Assembly: GCA_015178975.1 (NCBI GenBank)
Contig: WHVD01000246.1
Location: 1-64,000, forward strand
Source of the DNA: Hysterangium stoloniferum
Lineage: Eukaryota > Basidiomycota > Agaricomycetes > Hysterangiales > Hysterangiaceae
Length of the DNA: 64,000 bases
Direction of reading: 5' to 3'
A program made the translations under genes and the position numbers. The notes beneath the pieces were generated by a model. The model saw only the letters and a list, made by a program, of their open reading frames with translations, did not search any database and was not told the origin of the DNA. Below are positions 1 to 9,066 of this stretch, piece by piece (within the stretch, counting starts at the first letter, position 1; every line of letters begins with the position of its first letter).

Positions 1-372
1 TCTTTTAAAAAATTCTTTTTCCACAGCTCCTATTCTGTCGCATTGGAAAACCGGACTTCCCGCTCATTGTTGAAACGGACGCCTCCGACTATGCACTTGG
101 AGCCATTCTCTCTATCCAGGACTCCGACGGAGAAGTTCACCCCGTGGCTTTTCTGTCCCGGACTTTTACCGGAGCAGAGCTCAACTACGACGTTCATGAT
201 AAAGAACTTCTGGCAATCTTTTCAGCTTTCAAAGCATGGCGACACTATTTGGAAGGTTCAGGAGCTCCTATTGACGTTGTAACAGATCACAAAAACCTGG
301 AATACTTTTCTACCACAAAACTCTTGAACCCGTCGGCAGGCCCGCTGGTCTGAATATCTCTCCGCCTTCAAC
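1..372 (+). pseudogene. pol: RNase H fragment of Ty3/gypsy pol (element A)
   Basis: The left edge cuts into the end of reverse transcriptase/RNase H of a chromovirus. Read with frame changes, the region gives the typical Ty3 RNase H blocks: ETDASDYALGAILS near 90-130, VAFLSRTF near 145-165, NYDVHDKELLAIF near 183-220 and DVVTDHKNLEYFS near 275-310. Two single-base insertions break it, one in the CCC run near 58-60 and one in TTGAACCC near 327-331. Removing each would restore the frame, so they are either very recent mutations or assembly errors. The 5' LTR, gag, protease and most of RT lie outside the window. Confidence 0.85.
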
Positions 373-2061
373 ATGATTATCCATTTTCGACCCGGCCGTC
401 TCGGCGGCAAACCCGACGCTTTAACTAGACGATGGGACGTCTATCCTAAAGAGGGGAGCAACGACTATGCAACGGTAAATCCGCACAACCTGAAACCTAT
501 CTTCACGAATCAACAACTTACCGCATCGGTCCGCGCAACTTTCCTCGTCAATCCCATTGTCCGTGGAATTATCATTATGGATATCGAAAAGTTACATCAA
601 GATATTCTATCGGCAATTCCGCTAGACCCAGTTACTAAAGCTCATCTGGACAATCCCGTGGACCCTGATCAACCTCGGTGGTCTCTTGATCAACATGGTT
701 TCATTAGACTTGACGATCGTATCTATGTACCGGACTCCGGCGGCCTCCGCCTCAGGATCCTTCAATACAAACATGATCATCCACTCTCAGGACATTTCAG
801 GTACAACAAGACTCTATCATTAATAAGAAGAGAATATACTTGGCCCGGACTCCGTGGATTCATTAAGCACTATTGTAAATCTTGCACTACTTGTCCCCGC
901 TCGAAATCTCAGCGACACAAGCCATACGGCCTTTTGAAACAACTCCCGGTACCGGAACACCCGTGGAATTCTATATCTATGGATTTCATTGAACACCTAC
1001 CGGATTCCGAAGGCTTTTCCGCTATCCTAGTCGTTGTTGACAGATTCTCAAAACAAGGTATATTCATCCCTACTTATGATACAATTACGTCCGTGCAGTT
1101 AGCGGAACTTTTTATTATCCACATATTTTCCAAGCACGGAGTTCCGTCCCACGTGACTTCCGATCGAGGATCAGAGTTCGTGTCTCACTTCTTTAGATCC
1201 CTCGGAAAATCCTTGGACATGACATTACATTTCACGTCCGGACATCACCCGGAAGGTGACGGACAAACCGAACGCGTCAACCAGACATTGGAACAATACC
1301 TCCGCGTATATTGCAACTATCAACAGGACAATTGGAAAACCTTGTTACCACTTGCAGAGTTTGCTTACAACAATGCACCCTCGGCCACTACTGGCGTTTC
1401 CCCGTTCTTTGCAAATAAAGGATATAATCCAAATATTACAGTACATCCAGAACGAAATCTCGCCTCTGGTCGTGCTCAAGAGTTCACCACGGACCTCCAC
1501 GAGCTCCACGAGGAACTCCGGACTGCAATATTGTCCGCCCAAGAGCAATACCAACATTCAGCGGACAAACACCGGATCCCGCCACCAAACTTCAAGATTG
1601 GCGACCGTGTTTATGTCAAAGCTCAATTCTTCCGGACTACCCGTCCATCAAAGAAGCTTGCTGAAAAATATTTAGGTCCCTTTGAAATTATCGCACAAGT
1701 AGGTTCAGTTTCTTGGACTCTACGGCTTCCGGATAGCATGCGCACGGTACACCCGGTATTTCATGTCTCTATGCTAGAACCTTGTACTGCTAACACTATC
1801 CCGGATCGCGTGCAATCTCCGCCTCCTCCTGTCGTCATTGACGGAGAACCCGAGTTTGAAATCTCTCAGATTTTAGATTCAAAAATTGACAAGCGTCGAC
1901 GCACTTGTAAACTGCTTTACTTGGTCAAGTGGGCGGGTTACGAGGGCACCGATGAAGAAACCTCATGGATTTTGGCCACGGAACTCGGTAATGCCACGGA
2001 AATTGTTACTGACTTTCATACAGCTTACCCACTCAAACCTGGACCATTATCGTCTCTCTGA
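373..2061 (+). CDS. pol: Integrase and chromodomain part of chromovirus pol (element A)
   Basis: This 562-codon open stretch is the continuation of the RNase H above, not a separate gene; its first ATG is internal to Pol. Integrase inserts the cDNA into the host chromosome. Visible parts: an H2C2 zinc domain at about residues 130-180 (HDHPLSGHF, then CKSCTTC), and the integrase core with its acidic triad in SMDFIEHL (about residue 203), SDRGSEF (about 263) and DGQTERVN (about 298). A C-terminal GPFEII/HPVFHVSML segment follows, then a chromodomain at about 493-540 (EFEISQIL, YLVKWAGY, SWILATEL), which in this clade guides integration to modified histones. It is free of stops and CpG-rich, so element A is young. 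The stop at 2059-2061 lies 203 bp from the end of the convergent antisense gene. Confidence 0.9.
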   Translation: MIIHFRPGRLGGKPDALTRRWDVYPKEGSNDYATVNPHNLKPIFTNQQLTASVRATFLVNPIVRGIIIMDIEKLHQDILSAIPLDPVTKAHLDNPVDPDQPRWSLDQHGFIRLDDRIYVPDSGGLRLRILQYKHDHPLSGHFRYNKTLSLIRREYTWPGLRGFIKHYCKSCTTCPRSKSQRHKPYGLLKQLPVPEHPWNSISMDFIEHLPDSEGFSAILVVVDRFSKQGIFIPTYDTITSVQLAELFIIHIFSKHGVPSHVTSDRGSEFVSHFFRSLGKSLDMTLHFTSGHHPEGDGQTERVNQTLEQYLRVYCNYQQDNWKTLLPLAEFAYNNAPSATTGVSPFFANKGYNPNITVHPERNLASGRAQEFTTDLHELHEELRTAILSAQEQYQHSADKHRIPPPNFKIGDRVYVKAQFFRTTRPSKKLAEKYLGPFEIIAQVGSVSWTLRLPDSMRTVHPVFHVSMLEPCTANTIPDRVQSPPPPVVIDGEPEFEISQILDSKIDKRRRTCKLLYLVKWAGYEGTDEETSWILATELGNATEIVTDFHTAYPLKPGPLSSL

Positions 2062-2264
2062 CCACACTCCGCGGACCCCGTGTTACGTTTGGACTCATTT
2101 TCATTTTTCCCTGTCGCCCTATGTCTCTCTTTGCTTTTACAGGTTCTAACATGTCTGGTCAAGTCTTCAAGCGGATTCTCCGTGGACTTTGGCTTTGACT
2201 TTTATTTTTTATGTTTTTCACGCTTTACTTTTATGTTCAATTACTTTTATTTCTATATTACTTT

Positions 2265-3247
2265 TCAGTCTACATTTATGGGACTATGTTTTTTCCCCTC
2301 TGCCTCAGCTACCTCCTCAGGGAGCTCCGCGACCTCCGCGGCAACCCCGTCCTCATCCGATCCGGCATCCTCGGAACTCCCGACTTGCGGCTCTTCAAAG
2401 ACATAGCCGCCATACTCTGCCAGGAACTTCCAAAACTCCTCGCGGAGTCCGGACAGCTCCTTTGCCACCACAATTTGGACTTTGTTGCTCTTCCGGAGCA
2501 ACTCGTTTTGGGCCTCGATGCCCTCGGCGATCCGTCCAAGGACCTCGTCCAACCCGGACAACCCGTCCGTCCCGCTTATGTCTCGCGCCCCGGATCCCGT
2601 GGCCTGCTCGTGCACAAGCGAGCACCTCGCCTTGAGGTGCGCGCATTGATAACATCCCGGCCCCCGGCCGGCCTTTCGGTTGCATTCCGTGTTCCGGTCA
2701 TTGCAACCGGAACACCGCGGCTCGTTCCGCGTTGGAAGACGGACTGGCGCCGCCTTCCTTGCCTTCTGTTGAGTTGGTCAGTCTCCGCGGGTATTCCATG
2801 GACATGAGGCCTACCTTTTGGGGGCTCTCTGGCTCCCCCTCGGACTCGGACTCCACCTCTGTCGCTTTGCGCTGAAAATCACAAGTCAGTAAAAAATCGA
2901 CAAGTGAATTTGGGACTTACTTTTCCCGCAACAATGGCGGCCCTCTCCGCGGCCAACCGGGCTTTCTCTGCAGCCACCCGGGCGTTCTCCGCGGCCACTC
3001 GCGCAGCCTCCTCCGCCTCACGTTCCCTCTCCTTTGCGGCCTCTTCCTCCGCGGCCAATGCTTCCTGGTACTCTTTGTCCAGGGCCTCCTCAGCCTCCCT
3101 CGCCTCTCTCTCTGCTGCTTCACGAAGCTGGCGCTGCTCTTCTCGCCGCGCCAACAATTGGGCTGCCGTCCACGGTGCCCGATACGGAGTGCCCGTGGAG
3201 GGCCCTGCTGTCGGCATTGGCTTGCGTGGTGTTGGTTTTGGTCCCAT
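2265..3247 (-). CDS. Antisense spliced accessory gene: coiled-coil plus Zn2Cys6 protein
   Basis: This gene lies inside element A between pol and the 3' LTR but runs opposite to pol. I read three exons: 3247-2921 (109 codons), 2871-2815 (19 codons) and 2765-2265 (166 codons plus stop). The two introns are 49 bp each (2920-2872 and 2814-2766), with GT...AG ends (GTAAGT donor in intron 1), and all junctions keep phase 0. The 294-aa product starts MGPKPTPRKP. A long charged Ala/Glu-rich coiled coil spans about residues 25-108 and an acidic stretch about 112-125. At 145-175 the cysteines follow CX2CX6CX9CX2CX6C, the pattern of the fungal Gal4-type binuclear zinc cluster, a DNA-binding domain. A second helical, acidic C-terminal half follows. 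No stop or frameshift is present. The start was chosen because homologues at 41556 and 52849 start at the matching place, each about 50 nt after a TATA box. Function is unknown; DNA binding and regulation of the element are inferences. Confidence 0.8.
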
Positions 3248-3294
3248 AGTGACGAAGATGGGGGTAATAAAGAAGAAGAAATTTCTATTTTTCA

Positions 3295-3307
3295 ATTTTT
3301 TATATAG
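3295..3307 (-). promoter_or_regulatory. TATA box of the antisense gene
   Basis: On the minus strand this reads CCTATATAAAAAA, about 50 nt upstream of the ATG at 3247. The equivalent genes at 41556 and 52849 have TATATAAA at 41503-41510 and ATATAAAA near 52790-52798, with the same spacing to their start codons. This argues for a dedicated promoter rather than read-through from the LTR. Confidence 0.65.
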
Positions 3308-3340
3308 GCTCGTCGCATTTGAACCTTACCTTCCAGATCA

Positions 3341-3396
3341 CATGACTCTTTGACACATACGTGTAACCGACATGACTTTTGACACATGCGCGTAGC
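3341..3396 (-). promoter_or_regulatory. Tandem ~28-bp motif upstream of the antisense promoter
   Basis: Two direct copies (3341-3367 and 3371-3396) of a unit with a palindrome-like core ACAYRCGYGT next to TTGACACAT and CATGACT. Two tandem 30-bp copies with core ACACATATGTGTCA lie at the same position before the homologous gene (41409-41468), and one looser copy lies before the family-B gene (about 52738-52775). Conservation in old and young copies suggests a regulatory site; the binding factor is unknown. Confidence 0.5.
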
Positions 3397-3443
3397 CAAC
3401 AAGAACCTTATTTAGGTCTAGAGCCTCTTTGGGACTTCGGCAT

Positions 3444-3456
3444 AAAGGGAGGATAC
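3444..3456 (+). other. Polypurine tract of element A
   Basis: AAAGGGAGGATAC directly abuts the 3' LTR, the normal place of the plus-strand primer of LTR retroelements. The inverted old copy has the matching AAAGGGAGGGTAC at 41354-41366. Confidence 0.75.
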
Positions 3457-4065
3457 TGTTACGACCGGGCAAATCCCGCCGGACTCCGGGCACTAACTCG
3501 TACGCCCCCACGCGCTACAAGCACCAATCGTCTGTTTATAGGATTTCCCGCCCGGACTCCGTTACGTCAAGACTCGTTACGTTCGACCTCATTAAGACAC
3601 ATATCAGTCACTGGACTTCCCCCGGACCCCGTCTCTGTCTATGTCCGTCTTCGTCCCACGCATCAGTCACCGGACCCGCTTAGAATCCCGTCACCGCTCT
3701 AATCGAGCCCCGTTCCCGTTTTAGTCAAATGACCTGTCACGATTTAGGACTCCGCTCCCGCTCCGTTTCCCGTTATGGGTTATGCTTTGTCACGATTCGG
3801 ACTCCGCTCCGTTCCGTCCCGTTCCTAACACCAATTTGGTGTTTACTATTCCCGTTCTATGTTTTGCTCGTTTCGTCTCATTATTACTGGATTCGGTATG
3901 TCATGCATTCCACGGTCTATATAAACTGGCAGATGTTGTACATACAATCCAGTCAGAAAATTAGCTTAGATTCCCCCCAGTAATCTAATACATTTTCCTC
4001 TCTAAAACCCTACTCTTATCAGACCGCTCGCACTAGTCGGAGCCCACGGGCTCCGGCGCATCTAT

Positions 4066-4139
4066 CTCTCTCGACTATCTCGATTCACGACTCTCGACTC
4101 ACGACTCTCGACTCACGACCTACGACTCACGACCCACGA
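4066..4139 (+). repeat. CGACTCTCGACTCA short tandem repeat in LTR A
   Basis: Imperfect tandem repeats of 7-14 bp (CGACTC, TCACGA, CTCTCGACTCA) in the transcribed part of the LTR. A shorter, diverged version lies near 56535-56585 in the solo copy, so repeat number varies between copies. Confidence 0.6.
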
Positions 4140-4185
4140 ACCCCCGCCCGGACTCCCCGGGATTCCCGTCCACCTGTCTGAAATT

Positions 4186-4234
4186 GGACAACACGATCTA
4201 GCGAGGGTGCAGCCTATAAGCTGAAGCCAAGTCC
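4186..4234 (+). other. Conserved ~50-nt LTR fold, representative copy
   Basis: Arrangement: GGAC, about 18-25 variable nt, GGGTGCAGC, a six-base loop usually ending AUAA, GCTGAAGCC, AA, GTCC. GGAC pairs with GTCC, GGY with GCC and CAGC with GCUG. Copies with both ends: 4186-4234, 4586-4638, 9235-9287(-), 12645-12692, 37489-37541, 39018-39069(-), 40672-40720(-), 49535-49587(-), 52015-52066, 56633-56681 and 63928-63980. Partial copies: 10738-10775, 14365-14398, 35955-36010 and 40403-40438(-). The LTRs otherwise differ widely. Hairpin changes from CAGC/GCUG to CAAC/GUUG (14365, 40403) keep pairing, so a folded RNA is likely. Function unknown. Confidence 0.6.
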
Positions 4235-4289
4235 TACCGGATATCCTGCGGGTTTCTCCGGAAACCCGGCCTGAGTGTGTATCCTAACA

Positions 4290-4692
4290 CTTATTTGTCA
4301 ATACCGCTTTCCACTCTTCTCCTAGTTAGTATTTTCTAGACGCTCAATATTTGTATATGAACCTGCTGTAGTTGTAGTTACTAGGCAATCAGAATATCGA
4401 CTCAGAATACCCTATTACACCTCTAGCAGTCTCATACTAAGTACTCCACTATCTGCCTCCACGTGCGCTTGCCCACTCTCAGTCTCCACCCCCTCAGCCC
4501 GACACTCAACTTATCCTTCAGTTCCGATTGGTAGTCTTACCAAGAGGTATTTGTTAGGACTAGTCTTTGACCATCCGAAATTTAAGGACACCTGATGGAT
4601 AATTGCAAGGGTGCAGCACATAAGCTGAAGCCAAGTCCTTCCGATCAGTCCCTGTCAGCCTACCCACATTAGTCAATTTTCAGTTCTTAACA
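4290..4692 (+). repeat. Right half of a family-B LTR interrupted by element A
   Basis: Matches the last ~400 bp of the full B LTRs at 36873-37594 and 63314-64000 and ends TTCTTAACA. Element A inserted at CTTAT within it. The B LTR itself sits in the copia-type gag relic after CATGT, which matches the uninterrupted sequence near 15450. Its left half is outside the window. Confidence 0.8.
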
Positions 4693-5230
4693 CATGTGTT
4701 CATTGAAAAACAACAACTTGCACAATCGGAACTCATCCTTGGCATTGAACTGGAGCAAATTCCATCATCTCTTGGGAAAATTTGGGCCAAGTGCATGTCA
4801 CCTGCAGATTCACATCACATCACACTCTTTGCTGCCACTTCCTAACCATGAAGAAAGATGACACACAGAGGATGCAGCTATGGATTGCCACTGTGAAGTT
4901 CACAATGCTGACACTACCCTCCATCATTGGCTCAAAACCCGTGAAGAAGAAAAAATGATTCTAGTCCTCACCAACAGCCTTGATGACTCATATGACAAGT
5001 TCATTGTCAGCTTGGATTACATTCTGCCTGAACAACTCACCCTCAAATATATCATCAATTGTCAACTCAACAAGGAGCTGGGCCAGCTTGGCCCTCATAC
5101 TTTATCTATACTTAATAATCATTTTGAAACCCAGGCCCTTTTCACTGCCCATGGCTGTACAGTTTAGTGCCCCCTAAATGTCCAATGTTTTAATTATGTA
5201 TGGTGGATGAGGTCATGATGGGACTGACTG
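4693..5230 (+). pseudogene. gag: Copia-type gag relic (copy 1)
   Basis: The reading-frame piece with MILVLTNSLDDSYDKFIV and LPEQLTLKYIINCQLNKE resembles the UBN2/copia Gag pattern (a Leu-rich segment after a Ser-Tyr-Asp core). Downstream a zinc-knuckle remnant (CFNY...GTDC) is visible but broken. Stops and frameshifts occur throughout. It is about 90% identical by eye to 15447-16065 and belongs to the duplicated segment. Confidence 0.6.
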
Positions 5231-6059
5231 CCCCAGCCCTAGGGCCTCCGCCAACACAAATGTTGCCGACTCCCATAATATCATTGAAGCAAGCAGCACC
5301 GCAGAGTATGCAATGGGTATGTATCACGCGACTACCAGTCATATTCTAAGGAGTGTCATCGACGTCTCGATTAAAGGGGTGTGTTGAAGTTTTAGCCGTT
5401 CGGGACATAATGACACTTGTGGGTCTTAGTATATTTCACGCTAAGCTACATGGTTCTATACAGTACCTTAGTAATATTAACGCTTTTTGTTCGCGTCCAC
5501 TGTGTACCGACGTATCCCCTCCCCCTCCCCTTCGCGTCAACACCGCTTCCCCAGTTCAGTTCATTTGTTGCTTCATCCTCACTCATTTTTGCTTCCACCG
5601 GCTTCATCTCAGGCCGCACAAGAGAATGGTGACGCAATATAGTTTGCTTGTCCACACGATGGACAGAGAATGGGGATGAAAAGGGGCGGAGGAGGAATCC
5701 AAAATGCCTGAAAAGGTTAGACCGCGGTCACCAGACTATTTTTTATCCGTGCCATTCTTAGTCCCAATGTGGGCGGGGTCTATTGTACTTCTCGCGCGTA
5801 TGAAGATCTGACAACTCGGTAGAAACATCGGGAAGCTTTGGAATGCTTTAGGCATAGTGAAAGCCAGTAGGGATACGTGACACTCAGGGCCCATTGATAA
5901 GGAAGAGCCTGCGTGGCGCCCGCTGTCAAGGAAATAATGCAAAGAAGCCCCTGATAATTCATTTACATTCATTCACCTGGACCTAAGAGCCTACAAAACC
6001 TTGCGTGAACCGCCTTTTCACCACTCCCATCTTTATCCCCTTTATTTTCCTTGAACCAA

Positions 6060-6710
6060 ATGATCATTCCGCAAGATATAGCGGAGATATATCACGATGC
6101 GTATGCCTTTTTCATCATTCATCGCTCGCACTCTCATTTTTTACCCCAGTACTTATATGCCGCGGCCTATTACTCCTCCCCCTCCCCCTCCCCCTCCTCC
6201 CCCCCCTCCATCGCCTGAGCTTGCTGCGACCGCGCCGGGGACACCGGCGACCACCACCGGCAGCAGCGACGACGACGTTCCTGATGATGGAGCATATTTG
6301 AATGAGGAGTATGTATTGAGCTACAAACTAAAACTACTCGTATATTATATTGACAAATCCATTACAGATCTGGGACGCGTTGTGCAGTAAGAATGATGGC
6401 CGCAAAGGTTGGTCACGGGCAAGGTACAAGTATCATATCCCTAAATATCTAGCATATTAACTATTTCCAATAGCATCGCCCACCAACCCCCTTAAACAAT
6501 AGATCTCATGGGGCCACTGTGGAGCAATGCGCTTCCTATCAGCCCATGAGAATGCAAGAGAGTGGTTAGGCGGTATTAATGATCACTGCCTCGTATATGT
6601 ATCATTTGTATCTCTTCCTCTCGTTCACAAACTACCAGCCCGCTCGCTTCATCCTTAATAAAAGAGACATCAAAACTACTTTATCCAAATTTGTAAACAA
6701 AATGTACTGA
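6060..6710 (+). pseudogene. Four-exon H gene, copy 1 (frameshifted in exon 4)
   Basis: Same exon plan as the intact copy at 17323-17949: exon 1 6060-6100, intron 6101-6149, exon 2 6150-6312 with a longer proline run, intron 6313-6367, exon 3 6368-6423, intron 6424-6473, exon 4 from 6474. One additional C in the CCCCC run near 6483-6490 puts exon 4 out of frame and gives an early stop. Otherwise the product would start MIIPQDIAEIYHDA, then a Pro tract and an acidic Ser/Asp stretch, then IWDALCSKNDGRKGW. I do not recognise the family. Confidence 0.55.
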
Positions 6711-7166
6711 CTTCATATCCTCACTGTGGGCTGTGTAGGGTGTGCAGGGCAAAGGCGGACAGCCAGCACACTTGCATGGATTTGTTTGCGCATGGTGTGT
6801 CCCTCACAAGCACGTGAAATCACTGCTTCGTGACTTCTTGATTTTGAGCACTGGTATTAATTATGTGACACCATTGATCACTAATTAAGGATATCGCAAG
6901 TGACGGTTCAGAAACAGCTGTTTTATCATATATCTCATAGGATAATATATTGTGTTTTCCGATGGTTGTAGATATGATATCACCTAGCACTCAGGATCTA
7001 GCGCATACTATCCGGGACTCTGACTTCCCAGGTTCAAGATAAGATGGCAACTAACCTGACCACATGTCAATATTGGCCTCTAACGTACACCGTCCACAGA
7101 TGCGAAAATGTTCGATTACAGTTCATTTTCTCCCGGGCCTGCCAAGTACTGCTGTCAGTCTGGATG

Positions 7167-7451
7167 TAAAGACGTTTAAGTATCTCAGCGAATAAACGTT
7201 CGCTATATTATACAATACCTAAAGACGTTTAAGTACTAAATACATAGATAAGTTTTGTTTCATGATGAGGCAATAAACATATCACTTACTCTCAGCGAAT
7301 AAACGTTCGCTGAGAGATTCCCTAGCTATACTACGCGTATATAATAGTACATTCGAGAGGAGATTGAACAATACGATGCGTCTTTTCGAGACATTTTGTC
7401 TCACCTTTTTCATACGCGCGCTTACTTCTGCAATACTCGTTATACCTAATA
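7167..7451. mobile_element. 285-bp insertion with palindromes, flanked by GGATG
   Basis: Absent from the other H copy (junction at 18416-18422). Flanked by GGATG at 7162-7166 and 7452-7456. It contains two copies of TAAAGACGTTTAAGTA (from 7167 and near 7220), two copies of CTCAGCGAATAAACGTTCGC, and a hairpin CTCTCAGCGAA/TTCGCTGAGAG around 7290-7317. No ORF. It is probably a small non-autonomous element; the class is not clear. Confidence 0.6.
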
Positions 7452-8240
7452 GGATGCAAGAAGCGAATTTTGAATAATGAGCTCAGACCACATATATTGT
7501 TATCTCTTTCCGCATCTTAATGCTTTATGCCTTCTACAAAACTTCAATTTCGTCGGTCATGTCCCTCGATTCCTTCAGCACTTCGGATTCCTCTTCTCCC
7601 GTCAACTTGAAAGGGAAGTGCCATCATGGACATGACAGATCACCACGTCCCCTCCTTGTTTTCTCTCCGAAGCCATGTGGTGCTTACAATATCTTGTTGT
7701 CGTACCGGTCTAGCACGAGCCAAGTAGATCCAGGGACGACGTGCCCACTGAACGGCATCAAGCTCGTGAGGAGACAAGTGAACCGTCAAATACAATAATG
7801 CTCTCATGCATCATTACATTTACACTCATAGGGCGCATTGTTTTGTGAGCGGTGTTCAGTGAGTGTTGTGGGATGTATCTGATTATTCACTAGGAATAAC
7901 ACGGGATTTGTGCTAACATTTTCAGCCAATATCACTTATATAATATGATTTCGATGACTCCCTAGGTGTCGGTGTGTCTCGCTGCGAGCATATCCAACCA
8001 TTTATGCTGCCGTCTTTTGCATTTCTATGTGGATATCCCCTCCCTGCGCTGACCCCCAACGGCACTACCACTGGCACCGACGATGATGGGTCCCTCGCAG
8101 GACAGAGTCCGATGCCTGCCTGCTGTTAAAGGGAAGCCATCGATTGCTCATTCGCATCCATTCGTCTGTGGGAGGTAGGGGCTAACAAAAACCTCGGCGA
8201 TGCCCGTAAAACACACTCAGTGTGTATCTGATACCATAAT

Positions 8241-8580
8241 ACAGCATAGAGATATCACAATGCGTGTGGTGTATTATTTATAGTCCCTCATGGCTTGCAT
8301 CCTCATTTCTTTCTCCAGGATTTATGTCTCGGAAGCAGCCGCCGAATACTGCCCGCCTCTCGATGTCTCTGCCACGACACAGAACACACTAGCGACCACT
8401 ACTACCATGGCAGTGGTGGTGATGATTTTCCTGACGATGAGGTGTACTTGAATGACGGGTAGTATGTCCTGAAGTTAAAGCTATTCATATATTATATTGA
8501 CAGATCCATTACAGACCTGGGACGCAGTACGAGAGGGCCAGAGCTGGAAGACTTGCTACTTTCGATTAAATCAGTGTAAG
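8241..8580 (+). pseudogene. Decayed paralogue of the H gene (copy 1)
   Basis: Repeats the exon logic of the gene 2 kb upstream: an intron-like stretch after ATCACAATGC ending TTTCTCCAG, an exon whose frames include LATTT and DDFPDDEVYLND, then a second intron ending ATTACAG before ACCTGGGACGC, readable as TWDAV. These match DDVPDDGAYLNE and IWDAL of the upstream gene. Frameshifts and a TAG after YLNDG break it. So unit H carried a tandem pair before it was duplicated. Confidence 0.45.
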
Positions 8581-9066
8581 CTTAGCCAAAAATTAGAGGG
8601 TCATCTTGAGACTGTGACTATAAGCTCCTTGAGTATAAATGAATGACTCACAAAGGAAACTACTAGATAGTTCTATATTACTATTATTAGATCTTTCAAG
8701 TGCTAATAAGTCTCACAAGATTCCATAAATTGATGTACTAGTGCATTCTCTGAAATATACATATTTCATGCATGAATCATGACGCCAGTGTCCGATATGT
8801 GGCAACTTGTTGTTCACAGATATTCCATGCTGCACACTATCCAAAAAGAAAAATGGTGAATAAGTTAATATAGTCACTGTATAGATTGGCTATGAGCCGT
8901 CCGAGATTGACACTAATAGTTCTAGACTCGTTCAGATCCGGCGATGGGTTCGGATCAAGTCTGTGGCCTGAGGTTTGATCTAATTATGTATGCCAACTGA
9001 TCAAGAACAACTATGAACGCAACCTCCACCTCGTAGGGCCATCTATAGGTGAACTAGTGCTGAGTA

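Larger units (their letters stand above)
3457..4289 (+). repeat. 3' LTR of element A (family A, 833 bp)
   Basis: Begins TGTTACGACC and ends ATCCTAACA, giving the inverted tips TGTTA/TAACA. It follows the polypurine tract and is followed by CTTAT (4290-4294), which fits the interrupted B LTR and so is the right half of the target duplication. TATATAAA at 3918-3925 is the likely promoter. The U3 part contains CGG-N3-CCG sites at 3480-3488, 3553-3561, 3623-3631 and 3798-3806. The shared LTR fold lies at 4186-4234. Other family-A copies: 12288-12753 (old), 40633-41353 (inverted, old) and 55918-56736 (solo, TSD TTGGG). Confidence 0.9.
4693..8836 (+). repeat. Duplicated segment, copy 1 (copia gag relic plus unit H)
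   Basis: Nearly collinear with 15447-19788. Differences are a 285-bp insertion at 7167-7451 in this copy, the inverted duplication at 16754-17140 in the other, and scattered small changes. Homology stops near TGCTGCACA (8836 / 19788). A CpG-depleted partial copy lies at 33411-36568 and a fragment at 36566-36820. The copy includes noncoding stretches (5380-6059, 6711-8240) in which I see no further supportable gene. Confidence 0.8.

Noticed and set aside
4186-4234. Shared LTR fold as a hammerhead, twister or HDV-like ribozyme
   Set aside because: I could not place the conserved catalytic core of any of these classes.
6097-6390. Single-exon protein with poly-proline and a YYIDKSITDLG tail
   Set aside because: The tail is translated intron 2; the spliced model fits all copies better.
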